Translations under genes and position numbers: made by a program
DNA from: Rosellinia necatrix
Taxonomy: Eukaryota > Ascomycota > Sordariomycetes > Xylariales > Xylariaceae
NCBI GenBank assembly: GCA_021209875.1
Contig: JAGYVD010000005.1
Coordinates: 3,262,001-3,326,000, forward strand
Direction: 5' to 3'
Length of the DNA: 64,000 nt
The notes under the pieces: generated by a model
Databases searched by the model: none
Told to the model about the DNA's origin: nothing
The model's input: the letters and a program-made list of their open reading frames with translations, nothing else
In this document: positions 36,182-48,948 of the stretch, piece by piece
How the letters are laid out: the number at the start of each line of letters is the position of its first letter
Numbering within the stretch: position 1 is the stretch's first letter

Positions 36182-36844
36182 TACGGTTATTAGTTCGTCT
36201 GTTTTAGTAACTAGCGTGTTATATTTGCGAATGCCTCCATGTCGCCTTGCCCATCATGGTTAGACTATATCTGTTTTCTTTTCAGCCCAAGGCGTTGTCC
36301 CAAATTTTGAACGAGTGGGGTTCAGACCGTAGAAACCAGAGGTCATATTCAAATAGATACTTCAGGAATTTTAGAATCGTCTGAAAATAGTATGTGGGAA
36401 TCTGCGTCGCCGAAGCGGTCACCATACATGTCTTGTGACAAATGGCTCAATGCGGTCAGCGTATTTCCGAGCAATATGACACCCCTTCTCGCCTTTATTA
36501 CGACTCGTTAGTATTGGACACCTGAGATCAGGATCGAATTAGCCACCGTGAACCCCAGCCTTTATCGTCTCAGTGTCTATGAACCGCCATTGAGCAGCAC
36601 AACCGACTATTTATATCTCCGCGGTTTCAAAAACTGCCGAAAACTCGAGGCAAAAGATATATAAATTAAAATAATTTGCTAATCATGAATATCAGTGTCG
36701 CGCGTATTACGAAGTGCTCAAACTATTATATATGCCAAGTGTTACGATTGATGCCCTTCACAGAGGCAAGGCTCCTAGTTGGGGCCCTGTATGTATATTG
36801 ATTAGAAGATGGAGAGTAGAAGAAACTATCTAGGTAGAAATCAG

Positions 36845-36934
<90 letters not shown>

Positions 36935-36935
36935 A

Positions 36936-36971
<36 letters not shown>
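36845..36971. repeat. GTA microsatellite of about 42 units
   Basis: A nearly perfect trinucleotide run has one AAT interruption at about 36932. It reads as poly-Val or poly-Tyr in open frames on both strands; these are artefacts of the repeat. Confidence 0.97.
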
Positions 36972-37179
36972 GAATCAGGTACATAGAGGTCTGTGTGCAC
37001 GCAGATGGGCGACGTGGGCCACAGCAGAAAGGGCATTAGAATAGTGAACAAAGACATGCGCCGAGCTGTCGGTAAAAGTGACGAAGGGCTTATCGAAAGA
37101 TCTCTCATCTCATGGCGCCGGATATTGCAACCGCTGACGCCTTCTGGCGCCGCGCATTCGCCATATCGACGGGTAAAAT

Positions 37180-37393
37180 TATCAGGTAGGTAAAGCGCAT
37201 AGCGATGTACTAGCTACCTTATGGTATATCTCTAGAGGTATATTTGTGTATATAAGGGCTAAATGCTTCTCATATTAGATGGTAGCCCCAGGAATCAATG
37301 ATATTAAGTCCTACCCCTATACTAAGCTATTTACTTGCGACCTAGCTGCTACCCTCCAGTGACTAGACTTCTCTGGTCATTTTCCATATGACA
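37180..37393 (+). mobile_element. Solo-LTR-like element A, copy 1
   Basis: This 214-bp segment aligns along its whole length with 50244-50459. Most differences are transitions. It carries an internal TATATAAGG promoter-like sequence and ends in TATGACA. The 5' end reads TATC where copy 2 has TGTC. The flanking five bases are AAAAT and AAATT, an imperfect duplication. Absence of coding sequence beside it suggests a solo LTR left by recombination. Confidence 0.65.
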
Positions 37394-37402
37394 AAATTCA
37401 GG

Positions 37403-37690
37403 GTTCGTCGGCGCCACGATGCGAGCGTGGGTTACGCGCCCGCCTGTGTCTTTAATGCGACTTTGGTCTGGCGATAGTTTATCGTGGGCGGGACCAGCTT
37501 CCCCAACGACTTCCTCGAGACGAGTCCTGAGCACTATCTGTCCTTATCCGCCGACCGGACCACCGATCCTGAGGCCGCTATCGAGTCTGTTAAGAACTGG
37601 GGTCCGGGCCCGATCACCTACTTTACGGGCATCCCCAAGAGTCAAGACAAAACCGGCTTTCGCGCCCGAGCTGCTCGAATTCCCCGCCTA
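37403..37690 (+). pseudogene. Decayed coding fragment of unknown family
   Basis: One frame reads like real protein over about 95 codons (GGTSFPNDFLETSPEHYLSL, then SVKNWGPGPITYFTGIPKSQ). It has a TAG at 37475-37477 and no proper start. Homology-like text seems to move to other frames after about 37670. The fragment is GC-rich compared with its surroundings and begins ten bases after LTR copy A1, so the LTR may have inserted into the old gene. I do not recognise the family. Confidence 0.35.
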
Positions 37691-38758
37691 GTTCAAGAGC
37701 ATGCTTGCGCTCACGCTCGCAGACGGAACCGCGTTTGCGCACGCGGTGTCGGCATTCTGGGACCTGCTGGGCGGAGTGGGCATGGTGATCTTCGAGGGGA
37801 TCTGGATCTCGGATAGTGGCCGGCTGAGGTACTGCCGTACTGGCGGGTCTGGAGGCGCATATCCACGGCGGAATTCTCGAATTGGCTGAAGCTTGCTTAT
37901 GAGAAGGCCATTGGGGCCTGTTAGACCGTAGGCCGACATTGCGCAACTGTGTTTTCTCGAGTCAAGATTCATTGTGAGGTGGTTATTCTAAAGTAGACTT
38001 GCATATCTGAAAATACCAGTACGGACCGAGGTAATTTCAAGTGTAAGTCCGAGTTGACTAATCCAACTTGAACTAACCTAGATGTAATCACGACCGTTAC
38101 CGACGCATCAAAAATTATCGTGGCATCAAAATGTCCGAACACAAGAAAACAACCCGATCTAGTCCGCTGCGGTGAGTAAAAGAAGACAACACCTTGTGTT
38201 AGATCTGATGATTTTCGTGAGTGTGAGCTAGTGGCTATCACTGGGGCGGCACTATTTAGGCTTGATTACCCTATTGATCCCTTCACCAGCCAATAGAAGG
38301 CTTGTTTGCAAGGTACTTCCCTGACTTACGCTGCACCTAGGTAGTGCCTCTATTGAACGCCTTAACACGTAGCTCTATATTTTCAGTATAATAAGAATGC
38401 CTTCACTCATGGACGAATGCGGTGAAGCCCCAAGAACCAGGTCGGGTTTTCATATCCGTCACAGTGCTGAACACAAGCACTGCTGGCGATTCCAGTTTAG
38501 AATTATTGTTATTGCATAAGGAGGAAAGTTCTATCTGCTAGGTCTAAGTTCACTCGATCGGTTTATATAGTCCGTACGCACGGACTACAGACTATCGCAC
38601 CGTGACAATATCAGTTTCTATTCAAGGTAGAACAGAAGAACCCAGTTTAGGAGATCTAAAAGGTTCTGTACACAGATGTCATTTGCAACAGCGTCCGAGA
38701 TCTACGTGATACCATATACCCGTGGATTACAGTGTGAGTCTGGAAATCTCAAGTGAAT

Positions 38759-39348
38759 CTACGTGTCATCGCTGTAGTCTTCTACCGGGATGCCCACTGC
38801 TGGCTCGAACTGAGTGACCACATCTAACATGAGCGCTTTACGATCACCGCCGATGATCGGCATCCAATTTAGCCTTTTAGTTGAAAAAAGGTGAGGGGTC
38901 TGTTTGACAGGAAGGATGTCGCCCGTTTTCATGTCTTCGAAGTCAAAAGAGAGTAGAGGTTCCCCAGAATGCTCCCGCAGGCGTACGAAGGGGCCTGCCA
39001 CAATCCTCGTATCCTCGTCGATCCTGTACTTTCTTAGACAGGCGGAGCGGATTTTTGTAGATACGGAAGTGCAGGCCTTCCATGTGTTATAGTCGACGAA
39101 ATCCAGTATCTGGTCATAGAGTTCGGCAGGGAGAATGCCTTCGGATCTAGACGCTGAGCGCCGAGTGGCAGCGACTTCGAAGAAGTTCACGAGCGCTGCG
39201 AGTCCGGGGAACTGGGACTGCAGCCTTTGTGCCGTTCCCGTGCAATTGGACTGCATGAGTAGCTCTCCGCGCAGGGGTTCGCGATCCATGCCGTCCTTGA
39301 GCTCTGGCCGTTCGCGTGGGTGGGTGCTCAAACAATAATATTGGCGCA
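38759..39348 (-). pseudogene. 3' half of split gene with F-box-like segment
   Basis: This open frame lacks its own ATG. It starts in RQYYCLSTHPRERPEL and continues to a stop at 38761-38759. It contains an F-box-like segment (ILPAELYDQILDFVDYNTWK, followed by a CTSVSTKIRSACL helix), which in fungi recruits substrates to SCF ubiquitin ligases or is found in uncharacterised proteins. The C-terminal part (VAGPFVRLREHSGEPLLSFD and later VVTQFEPAVGIPVE) resembles a group of uncharacterised Sordariomycete proteins. The 5' half lies 7.2 kb away at 46564-47750 in the same strand and matching frame. The residues RQYY are encoded at both break points because the target site was duplicated. The half itself has no internal stop. 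Confidence 0.85.
39335..39348. repeat. Target-site duplication, left copy
   Basis: The 14 bases ATAATATTGGCGCA are identical to 46564-46577. The bases just outside the match differ (A versus G on each side), which fixes its length at 14. Confidence 0.85.
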
Positions 39349-42300
39349 AGAATGAATGAATAAATGTATTTTATATTATAAGGATAACTGCGTAGCAGTA
39401 ATCTAAGCCTTTTAAAAAGTATTAGATATAATAAGCTGTTTTGCTATATATATATTATATTTAAATATATAATAGCTACTGCTGTTAAATTTAAGCTTTT
39501 TAAACTTGCTATATTATAACTCCGTGTTTATTTTAATTAAAACTGCTGGGCTTTATAAGTTTATTAATTTTAAAAATAAAATAAATAAGATTTATATATT
39601 TTAATATTTACGTATAAGCTAGTAAGTTTAAAAGCTAAAGCTTTTATAGCTTTAATTATAAATAAGTTTAATAATTTTAAAAGTTTAAATATAAGCTAAA
39701 CTTTTATTTAAAAGTTTAAATATTTGTTAAAAAATTAAAAGCAGCAGGCATGCTGTTTATATAGCGCGTTTTTAAATAAAAAATAATATATAATTATTAT
39801 AAAATAAAACTTTTTATAGCAAATATTAAAAACTGCTAGCTATTGTAATAGCTAGCTTATAAGTTTAAATAAGTTTATAAAACTTTTTTTTTTTTTTTAT
39901 ATAAAACTTTTAAAATTTAAAAAATAAATTGTTATATTAAATATTTTATCTGCTGCGTTATTTTAGTTTAATCTACTATAAATATACCTGCGGTAATATA
40001 AACTAAAAAATTTTATAAAAAGTTTTAAATCTTTTGATTTTTTTATTATAAATATATTTGCAGTAAATAATAAAAATAGCATAAATATACAACTTTTTTT
40101 AGCATTAATATATACGTTATAACAAAAAAAATTAAGCTTATTATTAAACAAGTTTATTATTATTTATAAAGTTTAAGCTTTATTATAAAAACAGACTTAT
40201 TAAGTAGAAGTTATAAAAAAAAAAAAACAGGCGTACTGTTTAAAGCTAAAAATTAAAAAAACAAAAAAAAAATAAAAATAAAAATATAAAAAAACGTTTT
40301 TAATTTTATTAACTTTATAACTTTTTTAGTTTAAAGCTGGCCGGTTTTTATATAAACAAAAAAAAAATTAAAAAAAAAAAAAGCAGAAAAAATAATAAAA
40401 ATATACAAAAACAAAAAGCAGTAGAAAATAAAAATTAAAACAGGCCGATATTATAAAAAAAACTTTAAAAAAATATAATATAGTTAAAAAAAAATAAAAC
40501 TTAAAAAAAAAAAAGCATATATAAAAACGGCTAAATAAACAGGTTTATTTTTAAATTATATAGCTTATAGCGCTATTAATATTAATCTGCTTAATATTAC
40601 GATTTTTAGTTTTTTTTTTAATTCGGAAGCTATATTAAAGCTTCTGCGTAGTTAGACCTGCGTGCAATATAATTGTTTTAATATAAAAAAAAAACATATT
40701 TTGTTAAAATATTTAATAATTTTATAAAATTTTAAAAAGTTTTAAAGTTTTTTATTAACTATTTTAAATAGTTTTTATAATTTTTATTAAATTTTAATAT
40801 TTTTAATATAAATATATAAGTCTGCTGTTATTATATTAAAGCTTATTATTATTTTTAAGCTTTAGTTTTAATAGTATTAGCTATTTTATAAATAACCGTT
40901 TAGTTTTTTTATAACGTAAAAAATGTTCTGCTGTTTTTAGTTCATAGTTTTATTAAAAGTTTGTTTTTATATAATAATAATAAAGTTTAGCTTTTATATG
41001 TTTAAACTTTTAATAGTATTAAACGTAGTCGCTATATTTAATTAAAATTACTAAATATTTATTTAAAATTATTTTAAATAAATATAATACAGCTGAACAT
41101 TTATTTAAAAAATATTTAATTTTTATTTTGTTATATATTTTAAGCTGTTTTATTCCGACGTTTTTTTTTGTTTTTAAAAGCTTTGCTAAGTTATTATATT
41201 ATTAGCTACGTGTTTATTTTTTAATATTTTTTTAAGCTATCGATTTAATGTTTAATGCTGTTACTACGTAAAACTTTAGATTTTTAAAGCTTTTTTTTGC
41301 TTTGTTTTTAATTAGTTTATTTGTTTTTTTATTGCTTTAAATGTTTATATAGCTAAAACACTATTTAAAACATGCGTTATATTTTTTAAACAATATATAA
41401 ATCTATATAAATACTGCTTGTAAAATTATTAAAACGTTTTTTTTAAAGCTTTAAATAGCTGTAATATTATTAATTCTTATTATATATTTTTTTAAAATAG
41501 TTTTTACTGCTTTTTTAGTTTTTTAAATATGTTTATTATTTTATATTAAATATATTTTTAATTTTATTAAAAATTTTTATTTTTTGCAACTTTATTTATA
41601 TTTTTATAAATTATATATTTATAGCTTATTTAACCGTTTTTAATTTTAAGCCGTTTATAAATATTATAATTTTAAAAACTGTTCTGTTTTTAAATTATTT
41701 TATAAAAATTTCCGCGGCTTTTTTTTTTATATAATTTTTTATAAAAAGTTTTTTTAAGCTTAATAAATATTTTAATAAATATAATATTAGTTTATTTATT
41801 TTAAGTAAAAGTTTAGCTGCAAGCTAAATGTTTAAACAAAACTTTTGTTTTTTTTTTATTTTTTTTTTTTAGCTGATTATTTTAAAAGTAACTCTGCTCG
41901 TAAGCAAATGTTCCGCCGGTATAGTTTTAATTTTATACGTAAATTTTAAACGCGTTTTATTAAATATAAGTTAAACTATCGGCAGTCCGCTGTTAATAAA
42001 TAAAATAAGCGTAAGTTAAATTTTTTAAACCAGCAGTACTTTTTTAGCAGCTTTAATAATTACGTGTTAAATTAATTTAATATATTTTTTTAACCGTATA
42101 TTAACTTTTGGTTTTTTTTTTAAAGCTTTATGTTTTATTAGTTTAATACGTTTTTTATACCAAGCTTTATTGCTATATAAAAAAAAAAGCAGTACTACTG
42201 TTTATACAGCTTTATAAAATGCGGCCGTAGTAGGCTTTTTTTATATTGTTGCAAATCTTTTAATATAATTAAAAATTTTAATCGTAGTTATTATACGTTT

Positions 42301-45300
42301 TTTTATATGTTTTTTAAAAATAAATATTTTATTAAACTAAACTTTTAATTATTTTAATATTAGTTTAGATTTTTATTTAGTTTATTTATTATTAAATTTT
42401 ATTTTTATTGTTTTTAAACTAAAGTTAAAGCAATTATTTTAAAATTTGTTTTTATTTTTAATTGTTTATTTTTTGTTTTTTAAAAAATATATAGCTTTTA
42501 TTTTTTTAAAAACGAAAAAAATCCTGTTTTTTTTTTTATAACTTAAAACTTTATTTATTTTTATATTTACTAATGCTGCGCTTTTTTTTAAAATATCTGC
42601 CGATTTTAAAATTATTATATTGTTTATATATTTTTATTAGCTGTTATTTTTATTTACTGCTTTTGCTATATAAAACATATAAAAAATAAATAACTAAAAA
42701 AATTTTTATAAAGTTCTATATTTTTAATCTAAAGCTTTTATAATTTTTTTTTCTAGCTTAATATAAATCTGCCTGCTAATAAAAAAACTATTTGCTAATA
42801 TAAAAGCTAATAAAAGCCAGCTTTATTTAAATATTTTTTTTATTAGCTTGTTTTTTAATAAAATATTAAAAGCTTTTTATATATTAAAAATAACTAACGT
42901 AATTTTTTTTTTTACAGCTAATGCTACTTTAATATTATATATTAAGCTTGCGACAAAATTTATAGCAGAACAAGTAAATAATATGCCTGCATGCTTAAAA
43001 CTAAAGATTTTTTTTTATAGTTTTGTTTAAGCTATTTTTTTTATTATTAATTGCTTATAGCTTTTGCTTATATATAATAATAAAACAATTAGTTTAAACA
43101 ACTTATAAATTAAAAGTCTGTTTTTTAATTTTAAAATTATTATAACTTAAACGGTTTTTATACTAAAAAAATATTCTAATATAAAAATACGTTTTTTAAC
43201 GTTTTATAATATTTATTAATATATTTTTAATAAGCTTTTATTATTTATGTTATAATTTTATTAACTTTTAAAAAATTAATTTTATGTTATATATAAACTT
43301 TTAAATTTTTTTTATAATAACCGTAGTTTTTTAAAATAAATGTTCTAAGCTTTATAATATTTTTTTATTTAAGTTATTTTATACGTTATAACGTTAAAAA
43401 ATTTTGTTGTAAAAATGCTGAGCTTTTTTCGAGCTATTTTTTATTATTTATTTTAAGTCTGGGTTTTTTAAAAAAAATTTTTTTTAGCTAGCTTTAAATT
43501 TATACTAGCTTATTACTCTGTAAAACTTTTTGTTTAAATTAATTAAGTTAATTTTAATTTTTTAATAGTTTTGTTTTATTTTTTTAATTATAACTAAAAA
43601 AGTTTGTTTTTTATTTATTATTTTATTTTAGTTTTAATTTTTTATTAGCTTTTTTTTTTTTAAATGTTTTTAGGTCTGCTATACTATCTAGCATTTTATA
43701 TTTTATTAAAGCGTTAATTTGCCGCGCGTTTTATATTTTAAACCAACCGCGTATATTACGTCGGTTAATATTACTAATAAAAACTTTATAGTTTGTTCGA
43801 CTTTTTAAGCATTTTTAATAGTTGCTATTTTAAAAAATTTTAAAGCTGCTATTTTAACTAAATTAGCTAGTTTTTTTAATAAATCTTTTAAAACTTTTTA
43901 CCTGTTTTATTTAAAACTAGGCTTGTTTTCCCGGTTTAAATACTAAATATATTAAAAAAAGTAATTTAAGCTTAATATATAAGTTTTATTTATTTTAGCT
44001 TTTAAAAAAAAAACGTTAAAAAATAATAAGTTAATAACATGTTTATTTTTATATATAGCTTTATTTAGTTTTTTTATAAAGTTTATACTTGTTTTAAAAA
44101 ATTATATTGCTAGCTAATATTTTTTATTTTTAGCTGTAATATTAAGCTTTTAGTTTAAATATTTAATATTTATGTTGCTTGCGACTAAATAATTTATTAG
44201 TAGTTTTAAAATATAAATATAGTTTAAAACTTTTAAAATATTAAATATTTTATAATAGTTTAATATAAAAATTTGTTAATATTAAGCTAAAACAGGTTTT
44301 ATAATTATATTAGCTTTTATAATGTTGCTTTTATATAAAAGCTTTTATATATATAAGTTATAACTTTTAATTAATTTTTTTTATATTTTAATAATTAAAA
44401 AAACATAAAATTATAGCTTAAATAATTTTATATATAAATGTTTATATAAATAAATATTTATAGTTTTTATATTAAAATTACGTTTATATTTTTATTTAAT
44501 ATTTTTTAAAAAATTAAATAAACTAATTATATTTTTACACGTTATAAATTTTAACGCGTAAATTTTTAATAATTTAGCTTAATAATAAAACCGTTTTTTG
44601 TTTATAGTCTATTTTATTATAATAAATTATTAAAAAAAAAGTTATTATATTGCTATAATATTTATTTAGCAGCGTTTACGTTTAATAGTTTATTTTTTTT
44701 TTAAATCGGCTAAATTATAATCAAGTTTTTGTTTAGCTTGTTAGTTTTTTAAAATTTAAAATAAAAAGTCTGTTTTTTTTATTTAGCTTTTTATTTATTT
44801 ATTATTACGTTAAAATTATAATTATTATTTTTTAGCGCGTTATATTTACTAGTAGTTATAAAGCTTAGCGGAAATTTAGTTATAATTATATCTGCTTACG
44901 TTTTTTTTTAGTTTTATATGCAGCTGTTAACGTTAATACTAGTTATACAGCTTTTTCTGCTAATATTTAAGTTTAAAGCTGGCGTGTTTACTGCTGTAAA
45001 CTTTAGCTGGTTTATTTTAATATATTTAGTTTTTCCGATTTTTTTAACTGTTTAAAGTTATTTTTTAATTAAAACAATTATTTATTTGTTTATCCGTTTA
45101 AGTCTGGCTAAACAGGTGTTATAACTAGCTAAATATAGTCTATAGCAGTTTATATATTTAAAAAGCTTATTATATTAGCTTAGCTTATATATGTTTAATT
45201 TATTATTATAATTAATATATTTATTAGCTTTAATATAATATTTAATTATATAATATTTTTAATATTTAATATTTATTTTTTATATTTAATAATAAAAGTT

Positions 45301-46563
45301 TTTTATTTATTTGTTTAATTAAATAATTAATAAAAAAAACGGAAAGTTTTATTAAGTTTTTAAATAAAACTATTTAAATATGTTTTTTATAGCAAAGTTT
45401 TTATTTTATTTTTAAAAAATATATGTTAATTAAAATATGCTTTATTTATATAATAGCTTTTTATTATTTATTATTTTATAATATTATTTATTATTTTTTT
45501 AAAATAATTAAAAAAAATATAAATATATTTTTAATTATATAAATAATCTAAGTTTTAAAAGTTTAATTTTTTCTGCTTTTAATATATGTAAAATAATTGT
45601 TTTAATTTTTAAAAGCATTAATTTATTATATATATCAGGCTTAAAAATTTTAATAATTTAACCTGTTTTAATAAATAAAACATTTTATATATTTAAAAGT
45701 TTTAGTCTAAGTTTTTTTAAAAAAGCTATTTTAGCTATAAATAAAATTATTTTATAAAAAAGCCTGTTTTTTATTATTTTAATTAACACTTTAAAGTTTT
45801 TTATATTTAAAAACGTAAATTTTATTTTTAAAAAAACCAAAATAGCTATAAAAGCCTAGCTTTTTTTTTTATTAGCCGTTAGTTTAATATTTATTTTTTA
45901 TATAACGTTTATATATAAAAATAGTTTTAATTTAAACAGGTTTAATTGTTTAAAAAAAACGTTTTTATTAATCAGAGCTTTATTATTTATAAAATAAATT
46001 AATTAAAAATATAAATAAGCAGTTATTATTTTTTTTGTTTTAACAAAAATAACAGCGTTAAAATATTAGCTTATTTTGTCGGCTAATTTTTTAATATAAA
46101 TTTATTATATAATTTAATACAGCTTGTTAAATAAACAGATAAATTTATTTATTATAATAGTAAATCTAATATAAACTTTTTTTTAAATTTATATATTTTA
46201 TTCAGCTTTTATAAAATAATTTATAATTATTTTTTATAAAAACAGTTTATTTTTAACAGCTTGTTTTTTTAAAAATATTATAAATAATAATAAAATACTG
46301 CTAATTTTAACTTTTTTTTACTAAAAGTTTACAGCAAACAGCATAAATAACTTTATTTGCTTAATAAATTAAAAATTAAATGCAATAAATAAACGTTATA
46401 ATATTAAAAATCTTTTTATTAGCACGTTTTAACACGCAGATATAAAACTTTAATATTTTTTACAAAATTACGCTAATTTAAAATAATGTTAATATTTTTA
46501 ATATAAAGCACGCCTATATACTAACAGTTCCAGGCGCACAGACAATAAATAGGAGGGAAGGTG
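39349..46563 (-). mobile_element. RIP-degraded 7.2-kb insertion, probably a Tad-like LINE
   Basis: About 7.2 kb of sequence made almost only of A and T, with a few G and C mainly in AGCT and TGCT words, interrupts a gene exactly between two copies of a 14-bp target site. No terminal inverted repeats and no LTRs are visible at the ends. One end carries a short tandem tail (GAATGAATGAAT, 39350-39361), which on the minus strand would be the 3' tail of a LINE. Length near 7 kb and a 14-bp duplication match the Tad family of non-LTR elements in filamentous ascomycetes. All coding capacity is gone, and no reverse-transcriptase motif can be read. The last about 64 bp (46500-46563) are hardly mutated. 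Orientation is inferred from the tail only. Confidence 0.75.
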
Positions 46564-46577
46564 ATAATATTGGCGCA
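46564..46577. repeat. Target-site duplication, right copy
   Basis: Fourteen bases identical to 39335-39348. Both copies encode Arg-Gln-Tyr-Tyr in the host gene frame. Confidence 0.85.
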
Positions 46578-47750
46578 GAGGCGACAGATGGATGGGTTCG
46601 CTGACTCGGACCACGGGCTCCGCGTCATCGTCATCGGCAAAACAGACATCTGCAAAAATGACTTTGAAGAGACTAAGCACGACAAGTTGAAAATAGCAGC
46701 GCCCTTGGTCGATGCCCCAGTCGACGGCCCGCGTAACGGCAGCGCCGTCAAGCGTCATGGCCAAGCTGACAAGTACATCTTCGTGCCAGTACATCGTTTC
46801 TGGCGGCGAGACACCTGGGGCGTCGCCTGGTCGATGGGACATGGAGCCGAACTCGAGCAACGGGGCGTGACGCCCGGCCCATTCTCTGTCGAGGAATCAA
46901 CGCGACCGGGGTAAATGGCTCGACTTGCAGCCGAACCATTGACAATCGCGGGGATTACACAACTGGGCGGGAAACGAGAAGAACCTGGCCGTGCCTGATG
47001 AGATTGAAACAAGCGCAAAAATCAACTCGCGAAACGGAAAGGAAGCTGGGCTCCATTCCATACCGAACCTAACGATGTCGCACCAGTATTGAAGGAGAAC
47101 CTCGGCCAGCATGCGGGTAAGAAAGGCTTTTCGGGCCGAGGCGATGTCTGTCCTTGGGGCTACGATACTGAAGCAGTATTCCAATTCAGGGCGTTGTTTG
47201 GGCAGCTCCAAAGCTGGCGAGGCTATATACTCGTCTGGGCAGATGTCGAGTGAGATGGTGGGCTTGTGCGGGTAAATGCTGTTGGCGATGGCTTTCATCC
47301 ACAGATTCTCGTTTCGCGGTATGTGCGCCAGCTTCCAGTGGATGCCAAAATTCATTGTGAGGATCTCGCGGTCGAGGTTGATGATGTAGAAATATTCGGC
47401 GTCATAATGGTCCAGGCGTGGAATCTCCGAGGGCAGAGAGGAGTAGCCCTGTTCCGAGCCGTCGTCACGAATCTCGTAGACGTGTTTTTCTAGATCGTCT
47501 TGTTTGGCCGTGTACTTGGCCCGCATCTGTTCGAGCCATTCTGTGGGCCCTCAGTCAGCCGAGAACATGGTGCTTTTAGGGAAAGAGGAGGGGGGAGGGG
47601 GGAGAGAGACGTGCTCTGATAGTCGTCCGGGGCGGCGGGGATGCTCGCGATGATCTGGGCGCCTAAGCCTTCATAGTAGCTGTCAAACTGGTGGAAACGA
47701 AGATAGTAGCGACCGCGGAAGCGAACAATCTCAAGGCCGCGAGTTCCCAT
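46564..47750 (-). pseudogene. 5' half of split gene with F-box-like segment
   Basis: The start is ATG at 47750 (MGTRGLEIVRFRGRYYLRFH). Exon 1 is 47750-47615 and exon 2 runs from 47540 to the insertion point. The only splice that joins DDYQ to WLEQMRAKY uses a GC donor (GCACGT at 47614) and an AG acceptor at 47542-47541. The half ends in LSPLRQYY and is cut there by the 7.2-kb element. It also has one in-frame TGA at 46899-46897, with convincing protein on both sides (HLPRSR stop FLDREWAGRH). The MGTRGLEIVRFRGRYY start resembles uncharacterised Sordariomycete proteins; function is unknown. Insertion, nonsense codon and possibly the weak donor make this a dead gene. Without the damage it would be about 562 residues. 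Confidence 0.87.
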
Positions 47751-48948
47751 TACTCCGACTTCGACCTATTAGCACGGCCAAGAGTTGTGGCTACGGAGAC
47801 TGGTGTTGGTAGCTGTGATAGCCGTTTTGAAGCACAGGGTTTGGTGAGTTGATGCTTGTAAGGGGGGCTGTTGTTGTTATTATTGCTGTTATTGTTATTG
47901 TTGTTGTTGTTGCTGTTGTTGTTGTTTGTGTTGTTTGTTCGAGCTAAACCCCACTTACCAAATTGGGAAATACTGTCAGAGAGTAGATCACAAAAGTTAT
48001 AATAGTTAAGGCACCAGAGGAGTAGTTTTAGTATAAATAATAGTTATAAAATGATTACAAGTTAGAATAATAGCTATTAATTTATAAGTATAATAATAAA
48101 GGTTAACCCAAGGCATGGACTCTCGTCATACAATGGTGTGCCCACATGCAGTTGGGCGGAGGGTTCGCGGACTTGGATGGATCAGGATGCAGTCGCCTGT
48201 TTATGGTGTCACTGCTGGAACGACCGCGAAGCTGAAGAGAAGTTTAAGAAGATAGAGACGCTGTCGCCTAGAGACAGAGAGAAAGACAAGATTCTGGGTC
48301 TGGAGGCTTTGAGAAAGACTTGGAAGGTTTTGGCACGCTAGGCTGGGAGGATATTCATGCTGACCCTAAGAGAATGCCCAAGTCCGTTTGGCGGGAGGGA
48401 AGTTGCAACACGTATTAAGCCTCTATATTCAAGACCCAAGGCGAATAATTAAGCTACACAGAACACTCTTTACCAAATTTTGACTCTTTTTGGTCCTACC
48501 GTTCTTTGTCGTAGCTCTCTAGTGCTCGTCTAAATCCCCGGAAACGAGGTCGCTTACGGTAAGTTGCGTAAGTCCTCCGTGTTGTTGATCTAAGCCACCC
48601 AAACATTCCGTAACAACATGCGTATTTTCTTGTGGTCTACCACCATCTTTCCCTTCACTATGCGTACCAGCATATAAGGACTGTGTTGCTTCCGAAGTCC
48701 TGTACCCCACATTGCCTTGAATAGCTGGGTCTGGAACCCCAAATACCACCTCGGGAGAAAGTGATAGATCGTAAATGTCTCTCTTTGGACAACTTTGCTG
48801 GGAAACTGCACTATTAATCTAGATACCGTAAGCATATATCCTCAAATATTATCGAAGATTAAATACTAACCAATTGTTCAATCTCTTCGCGTATGCTGCT
48901 GTTCGCTTGCATCTCTCTGTAGTGATTGGCTCCCTTACCAGGGTACCC

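Noticed and set aside
36809..37108. Poly-Val and poly-Tyr open frames on both strands
   Set aside because: Both are products of the GTA microsatellite.
42848..43030. Short open frame inside the AT-rich insertion
   Set aside because: It consists of Phe, Ile, Lys and Asn codons expected from A/T-only sequence; no domain is visible.
48138..48341. 67-codon frame with REAEEKFKKIETLSPRDRE
   Set aside because: It looks like a possible coding relic of a charged helical protein, but it is short, without neighbours in frame, and the family cannot be named.
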